64,000 bases of DNA from Methylorubrum rhodinum (GTDB lineage Bacteria; Pseudomonadota; Alphaproteobacteria; Rhizobiales; Beijerinckiaceae), in contig NZ_JACHOP010000004.1 in the NCBI RefSeq assembly GCF_014199935.1, positions 1 to 64,000 of the forward strand, written 5' to 3'. A program made the translations under genes and the position numbers. Shown here piece by piece: positions 8,097-16,569 of this stretch (its first letter is position 1; each line of letters starts with the position of its first letter). Under the pieces are notes generated by a model. The model was not told where the DNA came from. It did not search any database and worked only from the letters and a program-made list of their open reading frames with translations.

Positions 8097-9398
8097 TCAG
8101 GCGGTGGCGAGCGTCGGAGCGCGGGCCATGCGGGCCTCGTTGGCGGCGTGGTGCTGCTTCAGCATCGGCCGCAGGACGGCGATGGCGAGGAAGGCCGCGA
8201 TGAGGTCCATGATCGCCACGGTGTAGAGCACGGTCGCCCAGGTGCCGGTCGCCTGCATCAGGATGTTGCCGACCGGGACGAACAGGGCGGCCAGGCCCTT
8301 GGCGCAGTACAGCACGCCGTAAATCTTGCCGATGTGCTTCGAGCCGAAGGTGTCCGCGGCGGTGGCCGAGAAGAGCGAGTACACCTCACCCCAGGCCAGG
8401 AACACGATGCCCGAGAGGATCACGAAGGCCCAGGGGTTCGAGCCGAAGTAACCCAGGGCGACGATGCCGATGCCTTCCATCGAGAAGGCGATGAACATCG
8501 TCTTCTCGCGGCCGATGCGGTCGGAGATGAAGCCGAACAGCGGACGCGAGATGCCGTTCATGATGCGGTCGAGCATCAGGGCGAAGGGCAGGGCGGCCAT
8601 GGCGAAGAAGTACAGGTTCACCTGGAAGTTCTTCACGCCCAGGTCCTGCGCGATCACGCCGAGCTGCGCCACCGCCATCAGGCCGCCGGTCACCGTGCAG
8701 GTGAACATGAGCAGCATGACCCAGAACACCGGCGTCGAGAGCGCCTCGCCGAGCGTGTAGTCGCGGCGGCTCTGCAGCACCTTGCTGGAGAACTTCACCT
8801 CTTCGTTCTTCGGACCGCGCATGAAGATCGACGCGGCGATGATGACGGCGCCCTGGATCAGGCCGAAGACGAAGAACGCCTGGGAGTAGTTGCCCGCGTC
8901 GATCATCTTGGCGATCGGCAGGATGGTCAGGGCCGAGCCGGCGCCGTAGCCGCCCGCCGTGAGGCCGACCGCGAGACCGCGCTTGTCCGGGAACCACTTG
9001 AGGGCGTTGTTGATGCAGGTGGCGTAGACGCAGCCGACGCCGATGCCGCCGATGACGGAGCCGAGGTAGAAGCCCGACAGCGAGGTCGCGTAGGAGTTCA
9101 CCACCCAGGCCAGCCCGGTCATGAGGCCGCCGAACATCACGACCTTGCTCGGGCCGTACTTGTCGATGAAATATCCTTCGATCGGCGTCAGCCAGGTCTG
9201 GACGATGACGAAGATCGTGAACGCGACCTGGATCGCCGCGCGATCCCAGCCGAAGGTCTTCTGGATCTCAGGAACGAAGAGCGTCCAGGCGTATTGGATG
9301 TTGGCCGCAGCCACCATGCAGGCGACGCCGAGGACGATCTGCAACCAGCGATTCGATGATGTGACGGGTCTATCTGGGGCGATAGAGGACGTAGCCAT
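8097..9398 (-). CDS. OFA-family MFS transporter (oxalate/formate antiporter-like)
   Basis: 433 residues with about twelve hydrophobic segments. Typical OFA features include WLQIVLGVACMVAAANIQYAW in helix 1, DKYGPSKVVMFGGL in the loop 2-3 MFS motif, WFPDKRGLAVGLTAGGYGAGS, and FISDRIGREKT in the second-half repeat. OxlT-type members exchange oxalate for formate across the inner membrane; others carry pyruvate or unknown monocarboxylates, so the substrate is a family-level guess that fits a methylotroph. ATG 9398 has GGGAGAG 5-11 nt upstream; an in-frame extension to 9581 is not transporter-like. No oxalyl-CoA genes are adjacent. Confidence 0.85.
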   Translation of the reverse strand: MATSSIAPDRPVTSSNRWLQIVLGVACMVAAANIQYAWTLFVPEIQKTFGWDRAAIQVAFTIFVIVQTWLTPIEGYFIDKYGPSKVVMFGGLMTGLAWVVNSYATSLSGFYLGSVIGGIGVGCVYATCINNALKWFPDKRGLAVGLTAGGYGAGSALTILPIAKMIDAGNYSQAFFVFGLIQGAVIIAASIFMRGPKNEEVKFSSKVLQSRRDYTLGEALSTPVFWVMLLMFTCTVTGGLMAVAQLGVIAQDLGVKNFQVNLYFFAMAALPFALMLDRIMNGISRPLFGFISDRIGREKTMFIAFSMEGIGIVALGYFGSNPWAFVILSGIVFLAWGEVYSLFSATAADTFGSKHIGKIYGVLYCAKGLAALFVPVGNILMQATGTWATVLYTVAIMDLIAAFLAIAVLRPMLKQHHAANEARMARAPTLATA

Positions 9399-9536
9399 AG
9401 GCGCTCTCCCTCGATCAGGCTTCGACACTTCCGGCCTGACTCGTTTGACGTGATGAACTTTCGCCGCACTTGGTTCGGCTGCCAAGGTCCAGGTCCAGCG
9501 AGGGATGCCCCCATGGCCGCCGTGGCATGCATTATT

Positions 9537-9546
9537 TGGTATACCA
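9537..9546. promoter_or_regulatory. Palindromic operator TGGTATACCA upstream of OFA transporter
   Basis: A perfect 10-bp palindrome about 140 bp before the transporter ATG, of the form TGGTnnACCA used by FadR/PdhR/LldR-type GntR regulators. A one-mismatch copy lies at 7798-7807 on the other side of the gene. Confidence 0.45.
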
Positions 9547-10055
9547 GAGGAGGGGGCAAGCGAAATAATTCCGAGCGACACACGAATTTGTGCGGATTAA
9601 ATGATGTGCTCGTTCGTGTGAATCGGTGTCCGATCCGGCTCGATCCCTCCTTTCCCCTAGGTAAATGTCGGGAGCGGACCGCGGGGTCGTCTGGATGGAT
9701 GATGCAAAATAATCTGTGACGGCCGAGGAGACGGCAAATTTAATTGAGTGCTGTATCAAGAATTTTCCTGCTGATTCCGCCGTGCGGAGCGCCACTGTTT
9801 CGCGAGCGATCATCCGGATCCGCATCCTGTACGCGTAGCGTGGGTCTCGATCCGATCCGGCGTCCTGCCTCCGCCGATTGCGAATCGAGCCGCAAAGGCT
9901 CGGGTCGCAGGATCGTCGCTGGGCGCGAAGTCCGTGCGATCCCGCGGCGACGCGATGATGCCTCCCCGCCGATCGACCGAAATCATCGGGATTAGACGGC
10001 GGGGTGGTCCGTTGATCCTATTGTTCCGTCTCGGACGGGACGAATCTCCAAACTC

Positions 10056-10088
10056 AGCCCGCTCCGGTGCAAGCCGTGGCGGGCTTTT
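10056..10088 (+). terminator. Terminator-like hairpin in the rplM leader region
   Basis: AGCCCGC (10056-10062) pairs with GCGGGCT (10079-10085), a 16-nt loop lies between, and TTTT follows. No coding gene ends just upstream, so it would terminate a short transcript or a leader RNA. Confidence 0.45.
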
Positions 10089-10178
10089 CTCGTTGGGCCG
10101 CCTCGGCACAGCTTTCCGTGCGGGCCCGCTTCGGGCTTCGGCGCGACGGATGAACGGCGGATCATCCTCGAGTATTAC

Positions 10179-10192
10179 GGTATCATGATACC
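10179..10192. promoter_or_regulatory. 14-bp perfect palindrome GGTATCATGATACC
   Basis: A perfect 14-bp palindrome directly followed by TTGATACG, which repeats part of its half-site. It is about 60 bp before the predicted rplM -35 element. Dyads of this size are typical of dimeric regulators; the protein is unknown. Confidence 0.4.
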
Positions 10193-10252
10193 TTGATACG
10201 CAAATCCCTCGATTTGCTGCGGTTTTTCACGATTTCACCGCGTGGAAGTGCC

Positions 10253-10281
10253 TTGACGCGGCGGCGAAACCTCCGTAATGC
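10253..10281 (+). promoter_or_regulatory. Probable rplM-rpsI promoter
   Basis: CCTTGACG carries a consensus alphaproteobacterial -35 (TTGACG 10253-10258). A 17-bp spacer leads to TAATGC (10276-10281), about 75 bp before the rplM ATG. Confidence 0.5.
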
Positions 10282-10356
10282 CGGTCCCGTACGCCGCTGC
10301 GTCGTCCACGACGCGGCGGCGCCTTGTTTCCAACGTCACCGGCACGGGAATCGGCC

Positions 10357-10818
10357 ATGAAGACCACTTCGCTGAAGCCCGCCGACGTCGACAAGAAGTG
10401 GGTCGTGATCGACGCCGAGGGCCTGGTTGTGGGCCGTCTCGCTTCGATCGTGGCGATGCGCCTGCGCGGCAAGCACAAGGCCGCCTACACGCCCCACGTC
10501 GATTGCGGCGACAACGTCATCGTCATCAACGCGGACAAGGTGAAGTTCACCGGCCGCAAGTACGACCAGAAGGTCTACTACCACCACACCGGCTATCCGG
10601 GCGGCATCAAGGAGCGCTCGGCGAAGTTCATCCTCGAAGGCCGCTTCCCCGAGCGCGTCGTCGAAAAGGCCGTGGAGCGCATGCTCCCGCGCGGCCCGCT
10701 CTTCCGCCAGATCCTCGGCAATCTGCGCGTCTACAAGGGCGGCGCGCACCCGCACGAGGCCCAGCAGCCGCAGGCGCTCGACGTCGGCTCCCTCAACCGC
10801 AAGAACGTGAGCGCTTGA
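10357..10818 (+). CDS. rplM: 50S ribosomal protein L13
   Basis: 153 residues, the usual alphaproteobacterial length. Family sequence includes [43 protein letters not shown] and [14 protein letters not shown], ending in a basic tail. It binds 23S rRNA early in 50S assembly. ATG 10357 matches the conserved [10 protein letters not shown] start. It is followed after 2 nt by rpsI, the standard L13-S9 pair. Confidence 0.97.
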   Translation: MKTTSLKPADVDKKWVVIDAEGLVVGRLASIVAMRLRGKHKAAYTPHVDCGDNVIVINADKVKFTGRKYDQKVYYHHTGYPGGIKERSAKFILEGRFPERVVEKAVERMLPRGPLFRQILGNLRVYKGGAHPHEAQQPQALDVGSLNRKNVSA

Positions 10819-10820
10819 TC

Positions 10821-11306
10821 ATGGCGACCCTTCAGTCCCTCGCCGACCTCAATCGGGCGAACACCCAGACGAGCAACCCCGAGAACGAGGCGCCCGTCCA
10901 CGTCCAGAAGCTGGACGCCCAGGGCCGTGCCTACGCCACCGGCAAGCGCAAGGACGCGGTCGCCCGCGTCTGGATCAAGCCCGGCAACGGCACCGTCGTG
11001 GTCAACGGCCGCGCGGTCGAGACGTACTTCGCCCGTCCGGTGCTGCGCATGATCCTGCGCCAGCCGCTGGAGATCGCCGGCCGCGTCGATCAGTACGACA
11101 TCACCGTCACGGTGAAGGGCGGCGGCCTCTCCGGTCAGGCCGGCGCGGTGCGCCACGGCCTGTCCAAGGCGCTGACCTACTATGAGCCGGAGCTGCGCTC
11201 GCCGCTCAAGCGCGAGGGCTTCCTCACCCGCGACCCGCGCGTGGTCGAGCGCAAGAAGTACGGCCGCAAGAAGGCCCGCCGCAGCTTCCAGTTCTCGAAG
11301 CGCTGA
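10821..11306 (+). CDS. rpsI: 30S ribosomal protein S9
   Basis: 161 residues. The N-terminal extension of about 35 residues is usual in this group. The S9 core starts at [19 protein letters not shown], has [18 protein letters not shown], and ends with the invariant basic tail RRSFQFSKR that reaches the P-site tRNA. It sits 2 nt after rplM in one transcript that ends at the hairpin 11334-11363. Confidence 0.97.
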   Translation: MATLQSLADLNRANTQTSNPENEAPVHVQKLDAQGRAYATGKRKDAVARVWIKPGNGTVVVNGRAVETYFARPVLRMILRQPLEIAGRVDQYDITVTVKGGGLSGQAGAVRHGLSKALTYYEPELRSPLKREGFLTRDPRVVERKKYGRKKARRSFQFSKR

Positions 11307-11333
11307 GAGCGGTTCGGATCGCTGTTTTTGGAG

Positions 11334-11363
11334 AGGGCGGGGCCGCGAGGCTCCGCCCTTTCT
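11334..11363 (+). terminator. Rho-independent terminator of rplM-rpsI
   Basis: AGGGCGGGGCC (11334-11344) and GGCTCCGCCCT (11349-11359) form an 11-bp stem with one G-U and tetraloop GCGA, followed by TTTCTCGTTT. Confidence 0.8.
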
Positions 11364-11399
11364 CGTTTCGTGCCAGTAAGCGGCGCGAAGGAGCAGAGC

Positions 11400-11753
11400 A
11401 TGAGCAAGCGCCCGACCGCCGCGCCCCCGGGCGACCGCCGCGCCATGGTCGCCGCCGCACTGGAGCGGCTCGCCCCGCGCATGCCGGACTTCGAGGCGGA
11501 AACCGTGCTCGACCGGGCGATGCGCAGTCCCGGCCTGCGCCTCGCCCTGCCGGAGAACGCGGCGTGGCTCGCGCTCACCGCCTTCGCCCGCCACGCCTTC
11601 ACCGATTACGACGACCTGCTCGCCGAGGGCTACGACCGCGACAGCGCCCGCCACTTCGTCCTCGACCAGATGAACGCGACGCTCACCGAGTGGGGCAGCC
11701 GCCGCCTCGTCTCGGAAGAGGACGAGGCGGAGGACGGCGTTGCCGAATCGTGA
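11400..11753 (+). CDS. DUF2293-like protein
   Basis: 117 residues, ATG 11400 with GAAGGAG upstream. The conserved block HAFTDYDDLLAEGYDRDSAR at about residues 65-84 is what I associate with DUF2293 proteins of Hyphomicrobiales; the acidic C-terminus (SEEDEAEDGVAES) is not conserved. Function unknown, predicted cytosolic and helical. It stands after the rpsI terminator and before a Mop-domain gene and may be cotranscribed with it. Confidence 0.65.
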   Translation: MSKRPTAAPPGDRRAMVAAALERLAPRMPDFEAETVLDRAMRSPGLRLALPENAAWLALTAFARHAFTDYDDLLAEGYDRDSARHFVLDQMNATLTEWGSRRLVSEEDEAEDGVAES

Positions 11754-11837
11754 GGGGAGGGCGTGCCCCGGCGCGCTTGCCCGGACGCGCCCGCTGGGGC
11801 AGGGAGGCCGCATCCCACCCAGGAGAAGCGGATTCCG

Positions 11838-12047
11838 ATGAAGCTCAGCGCGCGCAACGTCCTCAAGGGCAAGGTCGTCTCGGTCGAGAAGGGCGCGACC
11901 ACCGCCCACGTGAAGATCGAGATCGCCAGCGGCCAGACCGTCACCTCGGCCATCACCAACGAATCGGTCGATGCCCTCGGCCTGAAGGTCGGCTCCGAGG
12001 CCTACGCGGTGATCAAGAGCTCCGACGTCATCATCGCCGTCGACTGA
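11838..12047 (+). CDS. TOBE/Mop-domain molybdate-binding protein (molbindin)
   Basis: 69 residues forming a single Mop domain: SARNVLKGKVVSVEKGATTA, KIEIASGQTVTSAITNESV, and LGLKVGSEAYAVIKSSDVII. Stand-alone molbindins oligomerise and store molybdate or tungstate in the cytoplasm. AGGAGAAG lies 11 nt upstream of the ATG. The window also encodes users of molybdopterin (the SUOX-fold protein at 18928) and MoaA at 47232. The gene ends 3 bp before the convergent epimerase gene. Confidence 0.88.
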   Translation: MKLSARNVLKGKVVSVEKGATTAHVKIEIASGQTVTSAITNESVDALGLKVGSEAYAVIKSSDVIIAVD

Positions 12048-12050
12048 GGC

Positions 12051-12929
12051 TCACCCCTTCAGGCTCAGCACGATGCCGTGCCCGGCGCTGGCGCCGGGCG
12101 CGAGCCGACGCTGCGAATCGCGCTCCGCCAGCTCTCCGTTGAAGCCCGCCCAATCGGCATGGCCGGTCCAGGCTTCGAGGGACAGGAACGGCGCGGTCGG
12201 TCGCGTCCACACGGCGAGATGCGGAAAATCCTCCACCCGCATCGCGATTGTCCGGCCGCCCGGCGCGACGAAGCGGAGCGCCCGGCTCCTGGCGTTCAAG
12301 AACACCAGCGCCTCGGTGAACAGGGCCGGGTCGAGATCGAGCCGCGCTCCGTCGAGCGGCAGTTCCCGCTGCGAGCGCACCAGCAGCCCGCCCTCGCCGA
12401 CCTCCGGCACGAACGGCCGCTCCGGCGCCTCGAACGCCACGGCATAGCCGCCGCCGGCCCGCCGCTCGCCCCCGGCGAAGGGCCAGGGAAAGGCCGGATG
12501 GAAGCCGAGCGCGTAGGGCAGGGGCATCTCGCCCGGGTTGGTTACGACGAGATCGAAGGCGAGGCGGCGGGGCGCGACCCGCGCGGTCACGTCGAGCCGG
12601 AAACCGAACGGGTAATGCGCCCGCGTGCCGGCATCGTCCTCGAGCCTCAGCGTCACCGCGTCGTCCGTCCGCGCGACGACCGTGAAGGGCAGATCGCGGG
12701 CGAAGCCGTGCTGGGCCATGGGGTAGGATTGGCCGCCGACCCGGACCTTGCCGCCCGCCGAGGCGCCGACCACCGGGAAGAGCCAGGGCGCGTGCCGGTT
12801 CCAGTGCTCCGGATCGCCGTTCCAGATGTAGTCGCAGCCCTCGACCTGCCAGGAGACCGGCTCGGCCCCGGTCGGCGCGATCCGCGCCGTCGTGCCGTCC
12901 TCGGCCCGGATCTCGATCGTCTCGCCCAT
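12051..12929 (-). CDS. Aldose 1-epimerase family protein (LacX-like)
   Basis: 292 residues of the galactose-mutarotase beta-sandwich fold. Visible landmarks are GAEPVSWQVEGCDYIWNGDP near the start, PWLFPVVG, YPMAQHGFARDLPF (with the conserved His), NPGEMPLPYALGFHPAFPWP, and LSLEAWTGHADW near the end. It interconverts anomers of aldoses or phosphosugars in the cytoplasm. The LacX-like subgroup has uncertain substrate. Start ATG 12929; it lies about 50 bp from the upstream exporter gene on the same strand and may share its transcript. Confidence 0.85.
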   Translation of the reverse strand: MGETIEIRAEDGTTARIAPTGAEPVSWQVEGCDYIWNGDPEHWNRHAPWLFPVVGASAGGKVRVGGQSYPMAQHGFARDLPFTVVARTDDAVTLRLEDDAGTRAHYPFGFRLDVTARVAPRRLAFDLVVTNPGEMPLPYALGFHPAFPWPFAGGERRAGGGYAVAFEAPERPFVPEVGEGGLLVRSQRELPLDGARLDLDPALFTEALVFLNARSRALRFVAPGGRTIAMRVEDFPHLAVWTRPTAPFLSLEAWTGHADWAGFNGELAERDSQRRLAPGASAGHGIVLSLKG

Positions 12930-12980
12930 GTCCGCCCCTTGCGTCGATGGACGATCGATAGCGGGGTGGGAACGGATCGA

Positions 12981-14807
12981 CTACCCGTCCGAGCCTGGGG
13001 ACGGCGCAGCGCTCCGCTCCGCCAGCTCCGGGATCACCCGTTCCGGCGGCCCTGACGCGACGATGCGGCCGGCCTCCAGCACGTGGACGGTGTCGGCCCG
13101 GCGCAGCGACGAAAGGCGGTGGGCGATCATGATGATGGTGCGGGTGCCGGCCAGCGCGCCGAGCGCCCCCATCACCGCCGCCTCGGTCTCGCCGTCGAGC
13201 GCGCTGGTGGCCTCGTCGAACACGATCACGTCGGGATCGTGGTAGAGCGCGCGGGCGATGCCGATGCGCTGGCGCTGACCGCCGCTGAGCCGGGCGCCCC
13301 GCTCGCCGACGCCGGTGGCGTAACCCTCGGGCAGGGCCGCCACGACCTCGTGGATGCCGGCGAGCCGCGCCGCGCGCTCGACCGCCGCCGGGTCGATCCG
13401 CTCCGGGGTCAGGCCGAGCGCGATGTTCTCGGCCACCGTGCCGTCGATCAGGAACACGTCCTGCGGCACGTAGCCGATCCGGTTCTGCCAGGCCGGCAGG
13501 GTGTCGGGCCCGAGCGGCACGCCGTCGATCAGGATGTGCCCTCGCGTCGGCGTCAGGATGCCGAGGATCAGGCCGACGAGGGTCGACTTGCCCGAGCCGG
13601 TGCGGCCGACGAGGCCGACCGTGGCGTGGGCCGGAATCGTCAGGTCGATGCCGTGGAGCGTCGGGCGACCGGGCTCGTAATCGAAGGCGACGCCCTCCAG
13701 CCGGATTGCCTCGGCGAAGGGAAGGCGCTCCGCCGTGCGGGGTCTGGGCGGCCGCTCGCCGTCGAGGGCATCGACGATCAGGCGCACGCCGGCCAGCGAG
13801 AAGCGCAGCAGCGCGACCGAGTTGAAGATGTTCTGGAAGGCCGGCAGCATGCGGTAGCCGGCAAACGCGAAAAGGCCCAGCAGCGGAAGCATGCCCGCCG
13901 TGGCGATCCCCTGCGTCAGCGCGAACAGCACCACCGCGATCACGCCGCCGAAGGCCAGGGCCTCGATGACGAAGCGCGGAAGCTGGCCGGTGAGCAGGCT
14001 CTCGGCGAGGGCGCGCGCGTGGCTGCGGGCCGGCGCGTCGAAGCCCGCCGAGAAATGCTCGGCCCGGCCGTAGAGCTTGAGTTCGGTCAGCGCCCCGAAC
14101 GTCTCGTGCACCACCCGGTAGCGCCCCTCGTTGCCCGAGACGGCCCGCGCCCCGAGCCGGGTGAGGCGCGCCCGCACCACGAGGTAGCTCAGGACGTAGA
14201 GGCTGCCGAAGCCGCCGCCGAGGATCAGCGCCACCCGCGGCTGGTAGGCGATCAGGAAGGCGATGACGGCGAGCGCAGAGGTGCCGCGCGAGGCGATCAC
14301 CAGGGCCGGCGTCAGCACGCCGAGGACGAGGCGGTCGGTCTCGGACAGGACGTTCTTGGCCAGTTCCGCGCTGTTGGCGCGGGCGAAGAACAGCCGCTCG
14401 CGATCGACGTAGCGGGCGAGCAGCCGCCGGGCGAAATCATAGCCGACCAAGTGGGCGAACAGAAGCTGCGCGAAGGCGAGCCCGGCATTGACCGCGCTGG
14501 TGAGCAGGATGGCACCGAGCGCCGCGAAGCCGGTGACGAGGAGGAAGGCGCGCTCGTCGGCGAGCCCCAGCGCCTCCCGTACCCCCGCCAGCATCGGCAC
14601 CCTAGTCGCCGCCGCCGGATCGCCGACCAGCGTCAGGAACGGGATGACCGAGGCGATGCCGACGACTTCGAGGAGCGCGGCGATCCCGAGGCCGAGCCCG
14701 AGCCACGCGAGGCGGCTGCGGTCGCGCGGACGCATCACCCGCAGGAGATCGAGGAGGGTCCGCAAAAGGGCACCGAGCGAGGGGCGGGCGGGCCGACGCC
14801 CGATCAA
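12981..14807 (-). CDS. ABC exporter, fused membrane and ATPase domains (glycan/lipid type)
   Basis: 608 residues: six hydrophobic segments in the first about 330 residues, then a nucleotide-binding domain. This domain has Walker A GRTGSGKSTL, signature LSGGQRQRIGIARAL, Walker B VIVFDEATSALD and the H-loop IAHRLSSL. The architecture and the N-terminal amphipathic helix resemble PglK/MsbA-like flippases, so a glycan or lipid substrate at the inner membrane is likely; not proven. The start is a TTG at 14807, chosen because the helix LRTLLDLLRVMRPRDR belongs to the family; an ATG at 14735 is the alternative. No good ribosome-binding site precedes the TTG, and a strong dyad lies there (14808-14829). 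Confidence 0.85.
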   Translation of the reverse strand: MIGRRPARPSLGALLRTLLDLLRVMRPRDRSRLAWLGLGLGIAALLEVVGIASVIPFLTLVGDPAAATRVPMLAGVREALGLADERAFLLVTGFAALGAILLTSAVNAGLAFAQLLFAHLVGYDFARRLLARYVDRERLFFARANSAELAKNVLSETDRLVLGVLTPALVIASRGTSALAVIAFLIAYQPRVALILGGGFGSLYVLSYLVVRARLTRLGARAVSGNEGRYRVVHETFGALTELKLYGRAEHFSAGFDAPARSHARALAESLLTGQLPRFVIEALAFGGVIAVVLFALTQGIATAGMLPLLGLFAFAGYRMLPAFQNIFNSVALLRFSLAGVRLIVDALDGERPPRPRTAERLPFAEAIRLEGVAFDYEPGRPTLHGIDLTIPAHATVGLVGRTGSGKSTLVGLILGILTPTRGHILIDGVPLGPDTLPAWQNRIGYVPQDVFLIDGTVAENIALGLTPERIDPAAVERAARLAGIHEVVAALPEGYATGVGERGARLSGGQRQRIGIARALYHDPDVIVFDEATSALDGETEAAVMGALGALAGTRTIIMIAHRLSSLRRADTVHVLEAGRIVASGPPERVIPELAERSAAPSPGSDG

Positions 14808-14829
14808 AACCGTTTTAAAACAAACGGTT
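14808..14829. promoter_or_regulatory. Inverted repeat abutting the ABC exporter start
   Basis: AACCGTTT (14808-14815), 6-nt spacer, AAACGGTT (14822-14829): a perfect 8-bp dyad in an A/T-rich patch. It could be an operator for the exporter or for the divergent selO gene. Confidence 0.45.
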
Positions 14830-14980
14830 AGGCATTTCGAAGCGGGGCTTGTAGCATCCGTCCGAAACCCTGTCGACCGCTTTCCGGGCCGCCGCCCCGC
14901 GCGTCACGGATGAACCCGAGGCCCTCCCGCCTGTTCGACAGGGACGACCCGCCCCTCCGCACGAGCGCCCGAAGACATCC

Positions 14981-16459
14981 ATGCCGGCCCCGATCCCCTT
15001 CGACAACAGCTACGCCCGGCTGCCCGCCGGCTTCCATGCGCGCCTCGCGCCGACGCCGGTGGCGGGGCCACGGCTGATCCGGGTCAACCGGGCGCTGGCC
15101 GAAGAACTGCGCATCGATCCCGACTGGCTCGCCGGGCCGGACGGCGTGGCGGTGCTCGCGGGCAACGCCGTGGCGGAGGGCTCGGAGCCGCTGGCGGCGG
15201 CCTATGCCGGGCATCAGTTCGGCAACTTCGTGCCGCAGCTCGGCGACGGCCGGGCGATCCTGCTCGGCGAGGTGATCGACCGCCACGGGCGCCGCCGCGA
15301 CATCCAACTCAAGGGCTCCGGGCCGACGCCGTTCTCGCGCATGGGCGACGGCCGGGCCGCGATGGGGCCGGTCCTGCGCGAATACCTCGTCAGCGAGGCG
15401 ATGGCCGCGCTCGGAATCCCGACGACGCGGGCGCTCGCCGCGGTCGCGACCGGCGAGCCGGTGATCCGCGAGACGGTGCTGCCCGGCGCCATCGTCACCC
15501 GCGTGGCATCGAGCCATATCCGGGTCGGCAGCTTCCAGTTCTTCGCCGCCCGCGGCGACACGGACGGCCTGATCACGCTCGCCGACCACGTCGTCGCCCG
15601 CCACTATCCCGAGCTGGAGGGGCGCGAGGACCGCGCCCGCGCCCTGATCGAGGCGGTCACCGTACGCCAAGCGGAGCTGGTGGCGCGCTGGCTCCTCGTC
15701 GGCTTCGTCCACGGGGTGATGAACACCGACAACATGTCGGTGGCGGGCGAGACGATCGATTACGGGCCTTGCGCCTTTCTCGACGCCTACGACGCCCGCA
15801 CGGTCTTCAGCTCGATCGACCGCAACGGGCGCTACGCCTACGGCCAGCAGCCGCGCATCGCGCTCTGGAACCTCACCCGCTTCGCCGAGACCCTGCTGCC
15901 GCTATTGGACGACGACGAGGATGCGGCGGTGAAGCAGGCCGAGGCCGCGCTCGCTGGCTTCGGCCCCCGCTTCGACGCCGCCTATCGCGGCGGGCTCGCG
16001 CGCAAGCTTGGGCTGTCGGAGTTGCGCGAGGGCGATGCGGAGCTGGCCGGCGACCTCCTGCGCGTGATGGCCGAGAACCAGGCCGACCATACGCTCACCT
16101 TCCGCCGCCTCTGCGCGGCGGCCGAGAACTCGGACGGCGACGGCCCCGTGCGGGACGGCTTCGTCGATCCCACCGCCTACGACGCCTGGGCGGCGCGCTG
16201 GCGCACCCGCCTCGCCGACGACCCCCGGAGCGCGGCCGAGCGCGCGGCGGCGATGCGCAGCGTCAATCCGGCCTTCATCCCGCGCAACCACCGGGTCGAG
16301 GAGATGATCGAGGCGGCGATCGAGCGGGACGATTTTTCGCCGTTCGAGACGATGCTCGCCGTGCTGTCGCGCCCCTACGACGACCAGCCCGAGCACGCCC
16401 GCTACACCGAGGCGCCGGAGAACGGCGGCGTCGGCTACCGGACCTTCTGCGGCACGTAG
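14981..16459 (+). CDS. selO: Protein adenylyltransferase SelO (YdiU/UPF0061)
   Basis: 492 residues, full family length. Conserved pseudokinase features include [18 protein letters not shown], the [16 protein letters not shown] loop that binds inverted [43 protein letters not shown] with the catalytic Asn/Asp, and a C-terminal [13 protein letters not shown]. SelO AMPylates Ser/Thr/Tyr of redox-related proteins. This homologue ends at TFCGT, so a C-terminal Cys is present but no selenocysteine. Start ATG 14981 gives the standard [10 protein letters not shown]-terminus. Divergent from the exporter gene. Confidence 0.93.
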   Translation: MPAPIPFDNSYARLPAGFHARLAPTPVAGPRLIRVNRALAEELRIDPDWLAGPDGVAVLAGNAVAEGSEPLAAAYAGHQFGNFVPQLGDGRAILLGEVIDRHGRRRDIQLKGSGPTPFSRMGDGRAAMGPVLREYLVSEAMAALGIPTTRALAAVATGEPVIRETVLPGAIVTRVASSHIRVGSFQFFAARGDTDGLITLADHVVARHYPELEGREDRARALIEAVTVRQAELVARWLLVGFVHGVMNTDNMSVAGETIDYGPCAFLDAYDARTVFSSIDRNGRYAYGQQPRIALWNLTRFAETLLPLLDDDEDAAVKQAEAALAGFGPRFDAAYRGGLARKLGLSELREGDAELAGDLLRVMAENQADHTLTFRRLCAAAENSDGDGPVRDGFVDPTAYDAWAARWRTRLADDPRSAAERAAAMRSVNPAFIPRNHRVEEMIEAAIERDDFSPFETMLAVLSRPYDDQPEHARYTEAPENGGVGYRTFCGT

Positions 16460-16471
16460 TAGTTTGGGGAC

Positions 16472-16481
16472 AACAATTGTT
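16472..16481. promoter_or_regulatory. 10-bp palindrome AACAATTGTT before the acyl-CoA dehydrogenase operon
   Basis: A perfect AT-rich palindrome in an otherwise GC-rich gap, about 90 bp upstream of the first gene of the four-gene run. It may be an operator, or chance. Confidence 0.3.
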
Positions 16482-16569
16482 CTGTTGAACGGAGGGGCCC
16501 GGCGTCGCGTTTCTTCAGTCCGCGACGGCACGACACTCGGGCCGCTCCGGTTCCGCGCGAGTTGCCGCC

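Larger units (their letters stand above)
9399..10356. other. Long intergenic region upstream of rplM and the OFA transporter
   Basis: 958 bp that is visibly less GC-rich than its surroundings and has no ORF with protein-like composition. It contains an operator-like palindrome (9537-9546), an 8-bp inverted repeat CACACGAA/TTCGTGTG (9579-9586 and 9613-9620), a terminator-like hairpin (10056-10088), a 14-bp palindrome (10179-10192) and the probable rplM promoter. An unannotated small RNA ending at the 10056-10088 hairpin is possible but not demonstrated. Confidence 0.6.

Noticed and set aside
8148..9359. Long plus-strand frame opposite the OFA transporter
   Set aside because: High-GC antisense shadow: composition is Glu/His/Arg-rich with no domain, while the minus strand gives a clean 12-helix transporter.
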